The notes beneath the pieces were generated by a model. It saw nothing but the letters and a program-made list of their open reading frames with translations, made no database searches and was not told the DNA's origin. Positions 20,765-33,151 of a stretch of 64,000 nucleotides of DNA are shown here, piece after piece (the first letter of the stretch is position 1; each line of letters begins with the position of its first letter). This DNA comes from Pseudeuparius sepicola (lineage: Eukaryota; Arthropoda; Insecta; Coleoptera; Anthribidae): the NCBI GenBank assembly GCA_963920635.1, contig OY987308.1, forward strand, positions 25,978,096 to 26,042,095, written 5' to 3'. A program made the position numbers and the translations under genes.

Positions 20765-23700
20765 TTATTTATTTCCTTTGAATATGACTGAGATAAACAA
20801 AATAAAAACGGCGTACAACGTAAATTTGACGACCTAAAACAAAAAACCTATCATACAATTTTAAAAAAATTCAAAATATCATACCTTGTCTTGCCACTTT
20901 TTATTCTCGAGGCATTTAGAATACTCCATGCTGCTAAAACTCACAGAGTTATACAACGGTATCCACAGCCTTGGAAACATCTTAAAAAGCAAATCATCCA
21001 ACATTTTCCTCATCAAAAAAGACGGTCTAGCAACCAAATCTCTCATCTCCAAATAGTTGTACATGGCCAGGTCGCAAATGGCATGAGCATTTTCCCTTCT
21101 CACCCTACTGAATTCTCTTACAGTTTCCGAGATATTGTCGTGAAAACTATCGAGCAATTCGTTCAAAATTGTACAGTCTTCGAAGCCTGCATTCATTCCT
21201 TTAATAAAACTTTTTATTCTTTGCTTTTTCGATATATTTTTTACAAACCTTGCCCGTAGAAAGGTACCATGGCGTGAGCCGCGTCACCTATTATCAAAAA
21301 TGTTCCCCCCTGATGGTACCTACTGCACTTTATGGAAACCAGAGGGGACGGTTTGGTTTTAAAAAATATTTCGACCAGTTCCTGGGCTCCTATAAGTGAC
21401 ACCGAGTCGGGGAACGTTTCGTTAAAAAAATCCAAAAGTTCGTCTTTGGTGTTCAGGGCTTCGAACTTTGCAAATGGCATGAATAGAGTGACGGTCCACG
21501 AGCCGTCATGGTTTGGCAGTGCTATCATCATAAATTCACCTTAAAAATTGTCTAGTAAGTTGTCCCTTACTACAATAGTTGTTTCTTTCTAAGTGAGAAA
21601 TAAAAATATTTATTCGGTGTATGAGTTAGCAAATGTTTGCTACAACATCGTATCGTGACATAACGTTTTATGCACGATAAGGAAAAATAATGTTGCCCGG
21701 TCATTCCGTCGAGATTCGAGTATAGAAACACAACCACAGCTTGCTGTGACAACGATGAAATCATGTTAGTGATATACACAAAACTATAGTCGAATGAGAT
21801 TCAAGTTTTTCAATTTAAACAAATTAAATAGGTTTTTGGGTATAAAAAAATGGTGTTAACTCTAACATTATCTTTTTTTAAATTGACGAAAATGGTATGT
21901 ACCTAAATTTGATGGATTCTCATGTATGGGTATGGCCAGAAAATGCAAAAGTCTGAAGATATTACAAGACTTACCTCTATTTACAACTTCAAGAAAGAAA
22001 AAAAAAATAGTTTCGAATACCTGTATGTACAGAGTGTAACATAAAGTGTGTAGCTTAAGGGAAACATTTTTGTTTGCAAAATCATTTTTAATTTGACCAC
22101 GATCCGTGTGTCATATTCAATTGTGTCCATAGCATACCCATAGTTTTCAGCTTTCATTTAAAAATAGGTGGAATGTGAAATCCAATGGGCACCTACAAAC
22201 TTCTTATGAAATGTTTAAATTCGTGGAATTATTACTTTACAATAATTATTATTATTATGAGGTTTATCTCTGTGTACGTGTATCTACTATTGATAGTGAT
22301 GGAAAATTGTCGAGAACGCAAAATCAGGGTGTTTCAGAAAAACCTGGCATAACTTGCGTGGAGCATATCGAACTTCAAAATAATAAAAATAAAATTCTTA
22401 TTGACCATGTGTCTATTGTGTTTAGTTTCTTAGATTCAGGGCGTCCCAGTTTGCTTTCTAAAATTGAATATTGACCGTATCTTCTACTTTATACTAGGTA
22501 CATTATTGAAATTTGGCACTATACAGGGTGTAACTAAACGGATGGTCAAAAATGAAACCAGGTATTCTTGGAGTCAAAATAAGGGCACTTCTTCATATAT
22601 TTTTTCTCCTACGGGCCATAGTTTTTTTTATACAGAGCGTAGAAGTTTAGAGAAAAATACACATATTTCTTAGTATCTCTAGAAATATACGAGATATTTT
22701 CTTCAAACTTGGCGTGGCACGTGAGCGGGTGAGCCGTCAAACTTAAGGTTGATATGAAGCTTCTGAGGCTTCTGGCGGAGATACAGGGTGTTATTTAAAT
22801 TAATTAGTTCAGAAAAGTGTGAATACCCTGTATCATCCCATTTTTTACATTTGTTTTGAGTGGTGACTTCAATGGTTAACAAAAAGTATCTCTTAGTATT
22901 TTTTCATATTCGCAGCCGTTTCTTAATTATTTTCAAAGAACGGCAATGCTGCAATAAACAAGTCATTTTAAGAATAAATCTATAGCAATCTGTGGCTGTC
23001 AATTAAAGTTTATTTAGCAAAATACGAAAGCAAAAACGATAATGAAAGAAACTTAATGCTATTAGAAAATTATTAAATTATTAAATGCTCGAAATAACAG
23101 CGGTCTCTTTCAATACACGCAACTATGCGTTTCCGCATGTTTATTACTGGCAAGTCCATAGCAAAAAGTGCATGTCAGTCAATTCTTCGAATGAAAATAT
23201 CATTTTTCAAAATATTGATATTAAAGTGCAAAATTGACAGCCAAATGATTCAAATAATGCCAAGTTTAATTATTGACATCCACAGATTGCTATTCTTGAA
23301 ATGACTTGTTCATTGCAGCATGGATTTACCAGTCAAAACAAATTTTAAAAATGCGATTATACAGGGTATTCATATTTTTCTGAACTAATTAATGTTAGTA
23401 ACACCCTGTATCTCCGCAACTGGGGGCCTCAGAAGCTTCATATCAACCTTAAGTTTGACAGCTCATCCGCTCATGTGACACGCCAAGTTTGAAGAAAATA
23501 TCTCGTATATTTCTAGAGATACTAAGAAATATGTGTATTTTTCTCTAAACTTCTACGCTCTGTATAAAAAAACCTATGGCCCGTAGGAGAAAAAATATAG
23601 GAAGTGCCCTTATTTTGACTCCAAGAATATGTGGTTTCATTTTTGACCATCAGTTCAGTTACACCCTGTATACTGTGTTTTGGGGGATGGAAAATACGCT

Positions 23701-26700
23701 GACAATGTCAAAGTAGAAGATACGGTCAATATTCAATTTTAAAAAGTAAACTTGGCCCTGTATCTAAGAACTAAAAACGATAGACACATGGTCAATAAGA
23801 ATTTTATTTTTATTTTTTGAAGTTCCGTATGCTTCAGAAGTTATGCCAGGTTTTCTGAAACACCCTGTATATACAAAAAAGCTACAGAAAAACAAACAGA
23901 AAATTAAAAATAAACTCTAACTGCTACAATAAAAAAACTTAAAAAGAAAAATGAACATGTAGGTATATTCTCTTGACTTTAACCATTAACCTACATGAAA
24001 AATTAGATTTGATCTTTGATTTTTCAAGCATTAGTTTAGGTGCAGTGCCTTTTGGGTAAAAGATATCTCTTATGTATTTACCACAATAATAATAATATGG
24101 CTAATTTTGAAGAAAAAATATAATTTGAATTTCAGTGCAAAAAAATGTTCTTATCTAGATATTTTCTAACTACATCTAAAAATCTAAACCAAATTGCGCA
24201 AATGCTGATATCTCCAAAAACAACTAATGATATGTTTGCTTTTTTTTTCGAGAGAATTGGATGCACCAAACTAAATTTGATAAGGAGATAATAATATTAT
24301 GTGACTGGACGAATCAAAACCGAAGTTGGGAATATTACACGCAATTTTATACACATTAGTATAAATAGTGGGGCTTCATGTTTTGCTTTTCAGTGTACAG
24401 TGTACAGTACAAGTTGTTCTGAATACTACTGAAAACTTCTTGCTCTTAAAGGTATGTGGCTACGTAAAATGTATCAAGATTTACATAATATTTAATATTT
24501 CTTTATATATTTTTTAGATGGAAATTTGGTATCCCTTGATACTTCTCCTAATATCCCTATTCTTCCTTTACAAATTCTTGAACAGATACCATGGCTACTG
24601 GCAACAGAAAGGTGTTTTCTCATTGGACCCTTTGCCGATAATAGGCAACACCAAAGACTTGCTTATACAAAAATTCAACATCGCCGAATTCATGAGAGAC
24701 ATGTACGAAAAGGGTAAAGGACAACCTTATATTGGGCTCTACATATTTGGCACCCCTGTGCTTCTGTTGAGGTCCCCCAAGATCATCAAGGATATCATGC
24801 AGAAGGACTTCAATATTTTTGACAACAGAACTTCAACGCCACCAGCTCATGATAAGGTATTACAACTTAAAAAAGTCTTGTAAACAAGCTAATGTATTTT
24901 TTTTTGTAGATGATGCAAAACATGATATTCATGGCTAAGAATCCTACATGGAAGACAATCAGACAGAAGCTTACTCCTACTTACACCTCTGGCAAACTAA
25001 AGGCGATGTTTCCTTTGATAGACCAAGTAGGAGAAGCCATGACCAAGTACCTTTCGAATAACAGCAAAGAACCTTTAGATGCCAAAGAACTTTCGGCTAA
25101 ATTCTCTCACGAAGTTATTTCGAAAACCGCCTTCGCGATCGATGCCGGATGCTTCGATTCTGAAGACAGCGAGTTTAGAAGGTGGGGAAGAAAGGTCTCG
25201 GAACCCAGGTTCGTCGCCCAAATGATGATATTCTTCGCGCCCCAGCTGGTAAACATTTTTAAACCCAGCTTCATGGATGTGGGTGCCAGAAAATTTTTTG
25301 CTGGCGTGTTCAAACGCGCGCTGAAGCTTAGAGAGCAGGGTAGCGCTGCCGGAAATGATCTTATAGATAGTTTGGTGCACCTGAAGAAGAACGACAAGAC
25401 AGGATTGTGGGGTAAGATAATACTATCAATCTTAGAATAGTTTTTGACGATGTTTTTTTTAGATGACGACGTTCTTTTGGCACAAGCTTTCCAAGTATTC
25501 TTTGCCGGTACCGAAACAACGTCTCAAGCAATTTCCTACACACTGTACGAGCTTGCTCTTCAACCTGCGATCCAAGAGAAGTTGAGGAATGAACTACGTC
25601 AAATGATCGAAGAGAACAACGGCAAAATCGAATACGAGGCTTTGTTAAACCTAAAATACCTCGACATGTGTATAAAAGAGACCACCAGAAGGTACCCAGC
25701 CCTTCCTTTTCTTGACAGAGTCAGTAATAAAGACTACACCATTGAAAGCACAGGTCTAACAATCGAAAAAGGTACGAAAGTATTTATTTCACCCACAGGA
25801 CTAGGCTTTGACGAACAGTTCTTTCCAAATGCCGATAAATACGACCCGGAAAGGTTTGCCGACATGAGCAAGATCAACCAGGAAGGCCTCTACTACATGC
25901 CGTTTGGCGAAGGACCTAGAATCTGCATTGGGGAAAGGTTTGGACTTATGAACGTCAAGGTGGCTTTGGCGCACATTTTAACGCATTTCGAAGTGGTACC
26001 CTGCAAAGAAACGAAGGTTCCCTTGGAGTTCGTCAAGAATCAGTTATTCATCCTACCAAAAGGGGGGTTGCCCCTTAAATTCAATGTATTGACTAAATAA
26101 AATTTTAAAAATAAATGCTTATTGTAAAATAAAAGGTTGAACATTATGTTTCCAACTAATATAACTCGCCTAATGATAAAATTTTTGATTGGTTGAAATA
26201 TAAACTTAGTTGCCTTGATAATTTCTTTACTATCTAGTCGACACATCATTTTCGCTGCATCAGTTCGTGTAAAAAGGTCTGTTAAGTGTATATTATTAGT
26301 GATAACTGGCTGTAAGTAGATATAAATTCACAACGCGACAAAAAAGTCTACAGCATAGAAAATAATTTTCGGTGCGAAAATAGATGAAACTTATAAAAAA
26401 ATATATTGTTTCCTTTCCAATTACTTATACGCTCAGACCAAACATTATCCGTATGCCAATGTTAACGGATAAGTTTAATTATTGTTTAGATGGTCCACCT
26501 ACATATTATTATTTTGACGCTTTTCTCTTTGCGTTAAGCCAGATTTTTTTTATTAAATTAGATAAATTAAATAAGAATTCTGTGTAAAAAAAGTGATTGT
26601 TGACTGAATATGACTGTTTTTAGATGGACCTATGGTACCCGCTCAGTTTCTTCAGCGTTATATTATTTCTCGTATACAAATACATCAACAGAAATCATGA

Positions 26701-29700
26701 ATATTGGCAAAAAAGGGGAGTGTACTCCTTAAAACCCCTGCCAATAGTTGGGAATTTGAAAGACGTACTTACAAGTAAATATCATGTTGGAGAATGGTTA
26801 CAGATAGTTTACCAGAGTGCGAAAGAACAACCCTATATTGGGATGTACATGCTCGACACCCCCGTTCTGGTACTAAGATGTCCGAAAATCATAAAAGATG
26901 TCTTGCAGAAGGATTTCAACTATTTCGATAATAGAACTGCCACGGCACCCGACCATGATAAGCTTCTTCGTAGTATGATTTTCTTGGCAAAAAATCCTAC
27001 ATGGAGAACGATAAGGCAGAAGCTCACGCCTATGTACACATCGGGGAAACTTAAAGCTATGTTTCCATTGGTTAGACAAGTTGGAGAGACTATGACGAAA
27101 TATTTAAAAAGGAATATACCACACCCAAGTGTCGACGCGAGAGAAGTTACCTCTAGATACGCGAACGAAGTTATTTCTAAGACTGCATTCGCCATAGACG
27201 CTGGTTGTTTTGAAAGTGACGACTGCGAGTTTAGAAAATGGGGCAGAATAGTGGAACAACCGAGATTTTTACCACAAATGATGACCTTTTTTACGCCCAT
27301 TTTGGTAAAATATTTCAAACCTAAATTCATGCACGAAGGTGCGAGAAAATTTTTTGGCAGCATCTTTCAAAAGAGCCTTGAACTGAGAGAACAGAGCGAC
27401 ACTAAAGGCAATGATCTGATCGATATTTTGGTGACGCTAAAACAAAATGACACCACAGGATTTTGGGGTAAAATAAAAATTAAAAAATAGTATATTTCAT
27501 TACGAGTCTGGAAATAAAGATTTTTCCGTGCGCGCGTGACAAATTCCCGATATTTTTTATTATACTTCTTTGAAAACGGAAAATTAAAACATTTTATCGG
27601 CATATTCTAATAAATTTAATTGACAAAAAATAAACAATGCAGACAATATAGTGTTTGGTATGTATGATGCGTTTCCATGGTTACTCTCAAATTATTTCAA
27701 AGGTGCTTTGTTGTAAATCAGTTATTGTCAGATAAGGTGAATAAAACGTCAAAAATATTACAGAAATGTATCTAAATATTGAAACACTGACGAATTAAAA
27801 TACAAAATAGGTACATGTTAAATAACAGAGAACATATAGAGTTTCTTAAATTTAGTTTACTTTGCTGTATATTTCTATTTTAAAGCCATATATTCGGTAT
27901 TTTTATTCAGTGCACGGAAAGTTTTTCCATGCGCTGTTTCCGTGCGCTATCCCGAAAAACCCCATGGTTCATTATTGCTAAAACGGATGAAAATAAGGTG
28001 TTTTCAAAGAAGTATAATAAAAAAATAGTTTTTCTTGAAATCGGCGGTGAAGTGTCTCAATAAAAGCTCAGAAATCGGCACTGAAGTAGGCTTTCTTGAC
28101 GAGATGTAAACATCAAACGTGAGACGCGGAGCCATCGCCCGTCAAAAGTGACCAAATATCCAAAACCCGGCCAATAAAGGCCCACTTAACTTTTCGTACA
28201 CATTGCGAAATTGTTACCTATAGCAGCGCAATCTTTCAGTATAAATATTTTAGTAGGTTTGAATATCAATCTATTTTTCATGGAGGCTGCACAACAGGCA
28301 GAGCAGTTTAGAATTTCTGTTGGGAAACGCCGTGCCTCGTCATACTTGACCTTTAGCAGAGCGATCGTCAAAGTCAAGCAAAGCCGCGCGCAGTCGGTTC
28401 ATGGACGGGTGATCCCTCATGATTTTTTTTTACTAATAAAACATTTTTTCCCATTTCAAAAAATATATATATAATACGTAGTACCTCGGCACTGAGGTTC
28501 TTTTTATGACTCATGTGGTTTCGACCAGAGGCCTCGGCAACTAAATTCCACATGGGTCATAAAAAGTTGAACATCAGTGCCTTGGTACATAAATAACTAT
28601 TTTTTAATTGTTTCCTTGTAGAGGATGACGTTCTCCTGGCACAAGCTTTTCAGATATTTTTCGCGGGCACTGAAACTACATCTTCAGGCATATCTTACAC
28701 TCTGCACGAGCTAGCGCTTCAGCCACATATACAAAACAAACTTAGACTTGAAATAAAAAATATGTTGGAAGAAAACTACGGAAAAATAGAACAGGAACCT
28801 CTTCTCAACCTCAAGTATCTTCATATGTGCGTCAGCGGTAAGACCTAATTGTTTTTTAAACTGATTTCTTCAAGAAAAATATTTCAGAGACCTTTAGAAA
28901 GTACCCTGGGCTGCCTTTTTTGGACAGGCTGTGTAACACAGACTACAAAGTGGGCAGCACTGGGCTGGTGATAGAGAAGGGAACTAAAGTTTATATACCT
29001 ACTCTGGGACTGGGCTACGACGAAAAATATTTCCCAAATCCTGAAAAATATGACCCTGAAAGGTTTTCCGATATGAACACCATCAATCAGGACGGTCTCT
29101 ACTATATACCTTTTGGTGAAGGCCCCAGAATTTGTATAGGTAATACACATATAATATTTTTAAAAATATTACATTTTTTTCAATTTTTAGGTGAAAGATT
29201 TGGCTTAATGTCTGTAAAATTGGCACTGGCGCACATTTTATCCAACTTTGAGGTGGAGCCATCGTCGAAGACTATAGCGAAGCCGGGTATCGTCAAAAGA
29301 CAAATATTTTTGCTACCTGAAGGTGGTCTGCCAGTAAAATTTAAGTCGCTGTCTTAAAAAACTAATAAATAATTTTATACCTCTAGGCCAAACGTGTAAG
29401 TGGTTTCGTTGCATTAGGTGCCCTCTAGTTGGCGGTATACACAACTCTAGATAACCATGTTCTATGTAAGTTTGAGAAAACTGAAATAAAGGAGTCAATT
29501 CCATCGACTGTCTAAGTGTACTGAATGCCCCGTCAGCTCCTATGATTACGTCAGCTTTGGTTTCGAAAGTTTCGTTGGTTAGAGTGCTAAAAAATTACGT
29601 TCTAATGTTTTCGAGGGAAGTGTATAAATACACCTTTGCATAATGACAGATTCCTCATGGAAATTTGCCCTAAATAATTTTGTACTGAAGTGAAGGTTTA

Positions 29701-30287
29701 CGTTCGGGTATTTTTCGGCTTCTAAAATATTTTTTTTTTAATAAAAAAATTTTCGCAAAATATAAATTTAACCTGTTAAAAGTGTTACATTTAAGTCATT
29801 CCTGCTGACAGAGTATATACACTGAAAAAAGAAAAATAAATAAATCTTGTTGAACAGAAGAAATACGTCTTACGTTATTTGACACAGAATCATACAAAAC
29901 TGATTTAGTTTTTCCGTCAACACTATGCAAAAATCGACCTTTCATAGGTTCAGATTTTTCCAAAACATTCTCCTCGAGTCCCAAGTAACTCAAAACTATT
30001 CTGCCTCTATGTGAAAGTGCCAGGTTTATGGATCTTCCCTTAGATACTTTTGATTTTCTCATATCTAAAATTAAGCACTAAATATAATCTGTTACTTTCT
30101 CCCCTTCTTTATTTTTACCTTCTCTTTTTTCGTACAGGTCCACATTGTAACCTCTTCTAGCCAGAATAACGGCGCACAAAGAACCGACCTAAAAAAAAAT
30201 TCCAGTCCCAAAAATATTATTTTTCCGTAGACGAAATACCAAACCACCACCAATAACTATGGCGGATTTGTCGTGGCTTTCGGCCAT
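20765..30287 (-). CDS. KMO: Kynurenine 3-monooxygenase (cinnabar orthologue)
   Basis: Nine minus-strand exons: 30287-30240, 30188-30119, 30064-29874, 29821-29773, 29721-29634, 29586-29381, 21539-21249, 21198-20885 and 20833-20765, 441 residues. This FAD/NADPH enzyme of the outer mitochondrial membrane hydroxylates kynurenine to 3-hydroxykynurenine, the step leading to ommochrome eye pigments in insects. Visible motifs are the FAD-binding [25 protein letters not shown] and [15 protein letters not shown], the [22 protein letters not shown] block (shown to 22 residues only by name: GD motif followed by the MNAGFED segment), and a final exon coding a hydrophobic anchor ([14 protein letters not shown]). 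Intron 6 is 7.8 kb and contains two P450 genes on the opposite strand and a fold-back element. The stop codon lies inside an AATAAATAAA string that may also serve as poly(A) signal. Confidence 0.95.
22324..23869. mobile_element. TACAGGG-type fold-back element in KMO intron 6
   Basis: The arms are about 600-700 bp and face each other. CAGGGTGTTTCAGAAAAACC at 22325 pairs with the complement at 23848-23867, which ends CACCCTGTA. ATACAGGGTGTAACT at 22521 pairs with 23657-23670, and ATACAGGGTGTTA at 22781 with 23398-23410. The arms continue to a central spacer of roughly 200 bp, so nearly the whole element is one imperfect palindrome. Three nested CAGGG/CCCTG pairs on each arm suggest it arose by insertion of related elements or by repeated copying of ends. 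No coding capacity is seen. Confidence 0.85.
24360..24451 (+). promoter_or_regulatory. Core promoter and untranslated first exon of the first P450 gene
   Basis: A TATA box (TATAAATA, 24360-24367) is followed 30 bp later by an arthropod initiator (TCAGT at about 24390). A short exon then runs to a donor gtatgt at 24452, and the intron ends at the acceptor just before the ATG at 24518. The same arrangement, with the shared words ATA(C/G)TGGGGCTTCAT, is found before the third P450 gene. Confidence 0.6.
24518..26100 (+). CDS. Cytochrome P450, clan 3 (CYP6-like), copy A
   Basis: Three coding exons, 24518-24856, 24910-25411 and 25463-26100, 492 residues. An N-terminal hydrophobic anchor ([17 protein letters not shown]) places it on the ER membrane. 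The P450 landmarks are complete: proline-rich hinge (DPLPIIGN), C-helix [13 protein letters not shown]-helix AGTETT, K-helix ETTRR, PERF region DPERFAD, and the haem-binding loop [15 protein letters not shown] with its Cys ligand. CYP6-type enzymes oxidise plant toxins, insecticides and sometimes endogenous lipids. Substrate and official family number cannot be assigned by eye. It lies within KMO intron 6 on the opposite strand and has its own TATA promoter and 5' untranslated exon. From intron 2 onward it is almost identical to copy C at 33.1-34.7 kb. Confidence 0.95.
26624..29357 (+). CDS. Cytochrome P450, clan 3 (CYP6-like), copy B
   Basis: Four coding exons, 26624-27467, 28622-28837, 28888-29139 and 29191-29357, again 492 residues. 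It is a clear paralogue of copy A (N-terminal [46 protein letters not shown] and haem loop [15 protein letters not shown]) but diverged throughout. The gene structure differs: the first intron of A and C is absent, and two introns interrupt the last third (after CVS and inside CIG). The 1.15 kb intron 1 carries two small transposon-like elements. An initiator-like TCAGT near 26260 and a donor at 26312 suggest an untranslated first exon about 26260-26311. It is nested in KMO intron 6 and ends 24 bp before KMO exon 6 on the other strand. Confidence 0.94.
27508..28070. mobile_element. MITE-like inverted-repeat element in the intron of P450 copy B
   Basis: TTTTTATTATACTTCTTTGAAAAC near 27553 is mirrored by its reverse complement near 28002. 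Words such as TTTTCCGTGCGC also occur on both sides (27514 and 27934). The arms are short and imperfect and the ends are not precisely fixed. There is no open reading frame of note. Confidence 0.5.
28481..28588. mobile_element. Small palindromic element (108 bp), relative of the one at 5998-6067
   Basis: Left arm GTACCTCGGCACTGAGGTTC plus TTTTTATGACTCATGTGG matches the reverse complement of the right arm, which ends CAGTGCCTTGGTAC. The right half shares CCTCGGC-ACTAAATTCCACAT, a short AT spacer, AAAAAGTTGA and TCAGTGCCTT-like words with 5998-6067. That gives at least two dispersed copies in this window. Confidence 0.65.
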
Positions 30288-30359
30288 GATGTTCGCGCTT
30301 CGACGTTTTGAAAGGGTGTACTCGATATGCGGAAGCCTATCCACTTAGCCGACACACGA

Positions 30360-33040
30360 GAACTTTATTTCCAGTTCTTGAATTACTAGCTTAAAGCTAC
30401 CCATGCAAGCATAGATCAAATGATACACAGGTAGCCAGTGACATTGTTGAAATCGTCACACCAACTTTCAGACTTTAATTTTGAAGTGAAAACAAATTAA
30501 AACAGATAAATCCTAATGTATTAATATTCTAGGATGGCGATACCTACTAAGTTAAGGTGTAGGTATTTTAATTTAATTATTAGCTTCTAGGCACTCATCT
30601 ACTATTATTATACCGTACCGACTGTACTCTCACTGCATTGTAGGAAAAAACAAAAAAAAAAAAACAAAATTTGATAAAAAAGTCATTTATTTTAAAAATA
30701 TATTTAAAGCGTAGCTCTATTTATTCTGTAATTTAAATAATACATCATCTTCTATCTATAAATGCCATGATAACAAAAACGGTATCGCCTACTTATTCGA
30801 CAGTTACCTATAATAGGCGCCTAGCGACCAGAGCTGGGCTAGGGTTGCCACCTTTTTGCAAAGTGAAAAAAGGACATTGCCAAAAGTCTTCTAGAAATTT
30901 TCTTACAAATTAAATTATAACAAAACATTTAAGAGTTTAAATTTTGTCAAAATTCTAAAGTGGCCCAAAAATTGGGTTACATTTCCATTCCCCTTGTCAA
31001 ACACATTCTCTGAATATCTAGGTTGGATAGATCTTTGATAATAGATATCAATATAATAAAATGGACTTATAGTAAAATCAAGTAGGTAACTCTGACGCCT
31101 GGTGTAAACAAGAGCATGTGCGTTGAGATATTCGCCAGAGCCGCAATGAGGCTCGACCTTTATTTAATGTTACTTTTACAATTGTTTACGTCAAAATATT
31201 TCAGACAAAAATTATTAGCTTAATCAAAATAGTTCAAAACATCGAAAAAATTATTTGTGGCAGTGTCTAAATAGATGAAAACAAGATAAAACCTCATAGA
31301 TACACTTTTGCCATCGAGTACATCCCTGTTTCCAGGCACGCTGATATTTTATGGCCTATTGACCAATCCCAATCGCCTTTTAGGAAGCATTTTTGAGGCC
31401 ATGTTTATAGGAACTTTTTTAATTTTTTTGGGTCGCAGAATGCGCTGGTAAATTATGGCAGGCTAATTTCGGGACACCCTGTATATCGCTGTACTCATAG
31501 CTGTATCAAAAATGTAGTGGTTATAGGTTAATTTATTAGAAAATTTTTCTTCTTGTTTTTAAGTAGTTAAAAAAGTAGTTACCATTTTAACTACTAAGTA
31601 GTTAGTAGTTAAACTATACTTTTTAGGCCCGATAGTTAGATTATCATGTAGTGAAACTCCTTTTTTGTTGAAGTAATTAGTAGTTAAGTAGTAAATATAT
31701 ATACATATATTTAAATGATTTTTTTCGTATAATTTTGATTTTTACGAACACCCTGTATGAGCTACACTGGCTATTATATACTATGTAAAATAATACCACA
31801 GCTTAGTCGCTTAAAAAATGCCTAATATGTTTTTTTTTTATTTTTTGGGAGTCTTCTTTTAACAACTGTAGGCCATGATGGAATAGGACTATTTCAAAAA
31901 ATTATAACCGAAAATGTAAGGCTTTATTCTTATATTTTTTATGTTTCTGCATTATCTTTTATTTTAAAGAAATAAAGCACACATTACATTCAGGCAGCCA
32001 GCTTTTTAAGAATTATTTGCACATGCGCAATTTGAATCCATATATAGGGACTTATTTACTACGAAATAAGAAATTCACTTATAATTCTATTCGATGGTGA
32101 GTAGAATTACAACTATTGTAACATTAAGAAATTTAACAATAAGAATAAACAATTTTTAGTAGTGATATAAGTAGTAGTGATATTACATACCTTATTTTGG
32201 CTGAATACCAAATATTTTCGTATATTAATACATATATACCACTGCCTTGAATAAAAAACTTCATTAACATTGATCAATATAAAATTTCAGTAAGTTTTTT
32301 ATAAAATATTAGGTATATACCTACATAAAAAAGTTTTAAATATGCCTAATTATCGATAACTTCTTCACATTACCAAATTTAATATAGGACTAGAAGACAT
32401 GTTTTCAGTTAACACATTGGTCGTTAAATATCTATTAGCACAAGAAACATATACCTATTCAGAACCGAAAGCTCAACCTAAACCACAGCAGTTCGTAATA
32501 AGTGTTGTAAAAAAAATGTTTTCTTATTAGTGTTGATAATTAGTTCAGTTGGTGTCGATGTTAGGTACTTTTAGTTTTGCTACACCTATTAATTTATTTG
32601 CTTCAAAATGAAAAAAAAAAACCAAAATATAAATAATTGCCTTACGCCTAATCAAATACAGGGCGATCACGAAAGGGGCAGACAACCTGCGGAAACATTG
32701 TGTCATTTCGGTACCATCCAAGAATAAGTAAGAAAGGGAAAGGTACAATTTATTATTTATATTCTCCCAGAAAAACGTAGAGACGATGTAATTGCAACTG
32801 GGTTAGGGGGGGGGGGGGTAATGATGTAGATAATTACAGTGGCGTAGTGTCGAGAGAGAGAGCTACATTTTCCAATGCGTTAGAAAGATGTATATGTGAT
32901 TGAACGAATCAAAATCAAAGATAGATTACCGGCAATTTTATATAGCTTTGAATAAATACTGGGGCTTCATATTTTACTCTTTAGTCTTCCATAAGCATTC
33001 TAGTATTCTAGTGAATACTTTTGAGTCTTTCTTACCAAAA
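30360..33040. other. Intergenic DNA between KMO and P450 copy C
   Basis: AT-rich and without a convincing gene. It contains repeated AGTAGTTA words at 31560-31695 (an irregular simple repeat), isolated CACCCTGTAT ends at about 31485 and 31749, a lone TACAGGGCGATC end near 32658, and a run of 13 G at about 32806. The promoter of copy C (AATAAATA at 32951-32958, initiator TTAGTC near 32981, donor at 33042) closes the region. Confidence 0.6.
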
Positions 33041-33151
33041 CGTATGTAGCATATTAATTAGGTATAAATGCATGCCAATATAAGAGAATCACTCGAAATA
33101 ACTGTTATTTTATGTCATATTTAGATTTAATTTTTTCTTGTTTTTTTTTAG

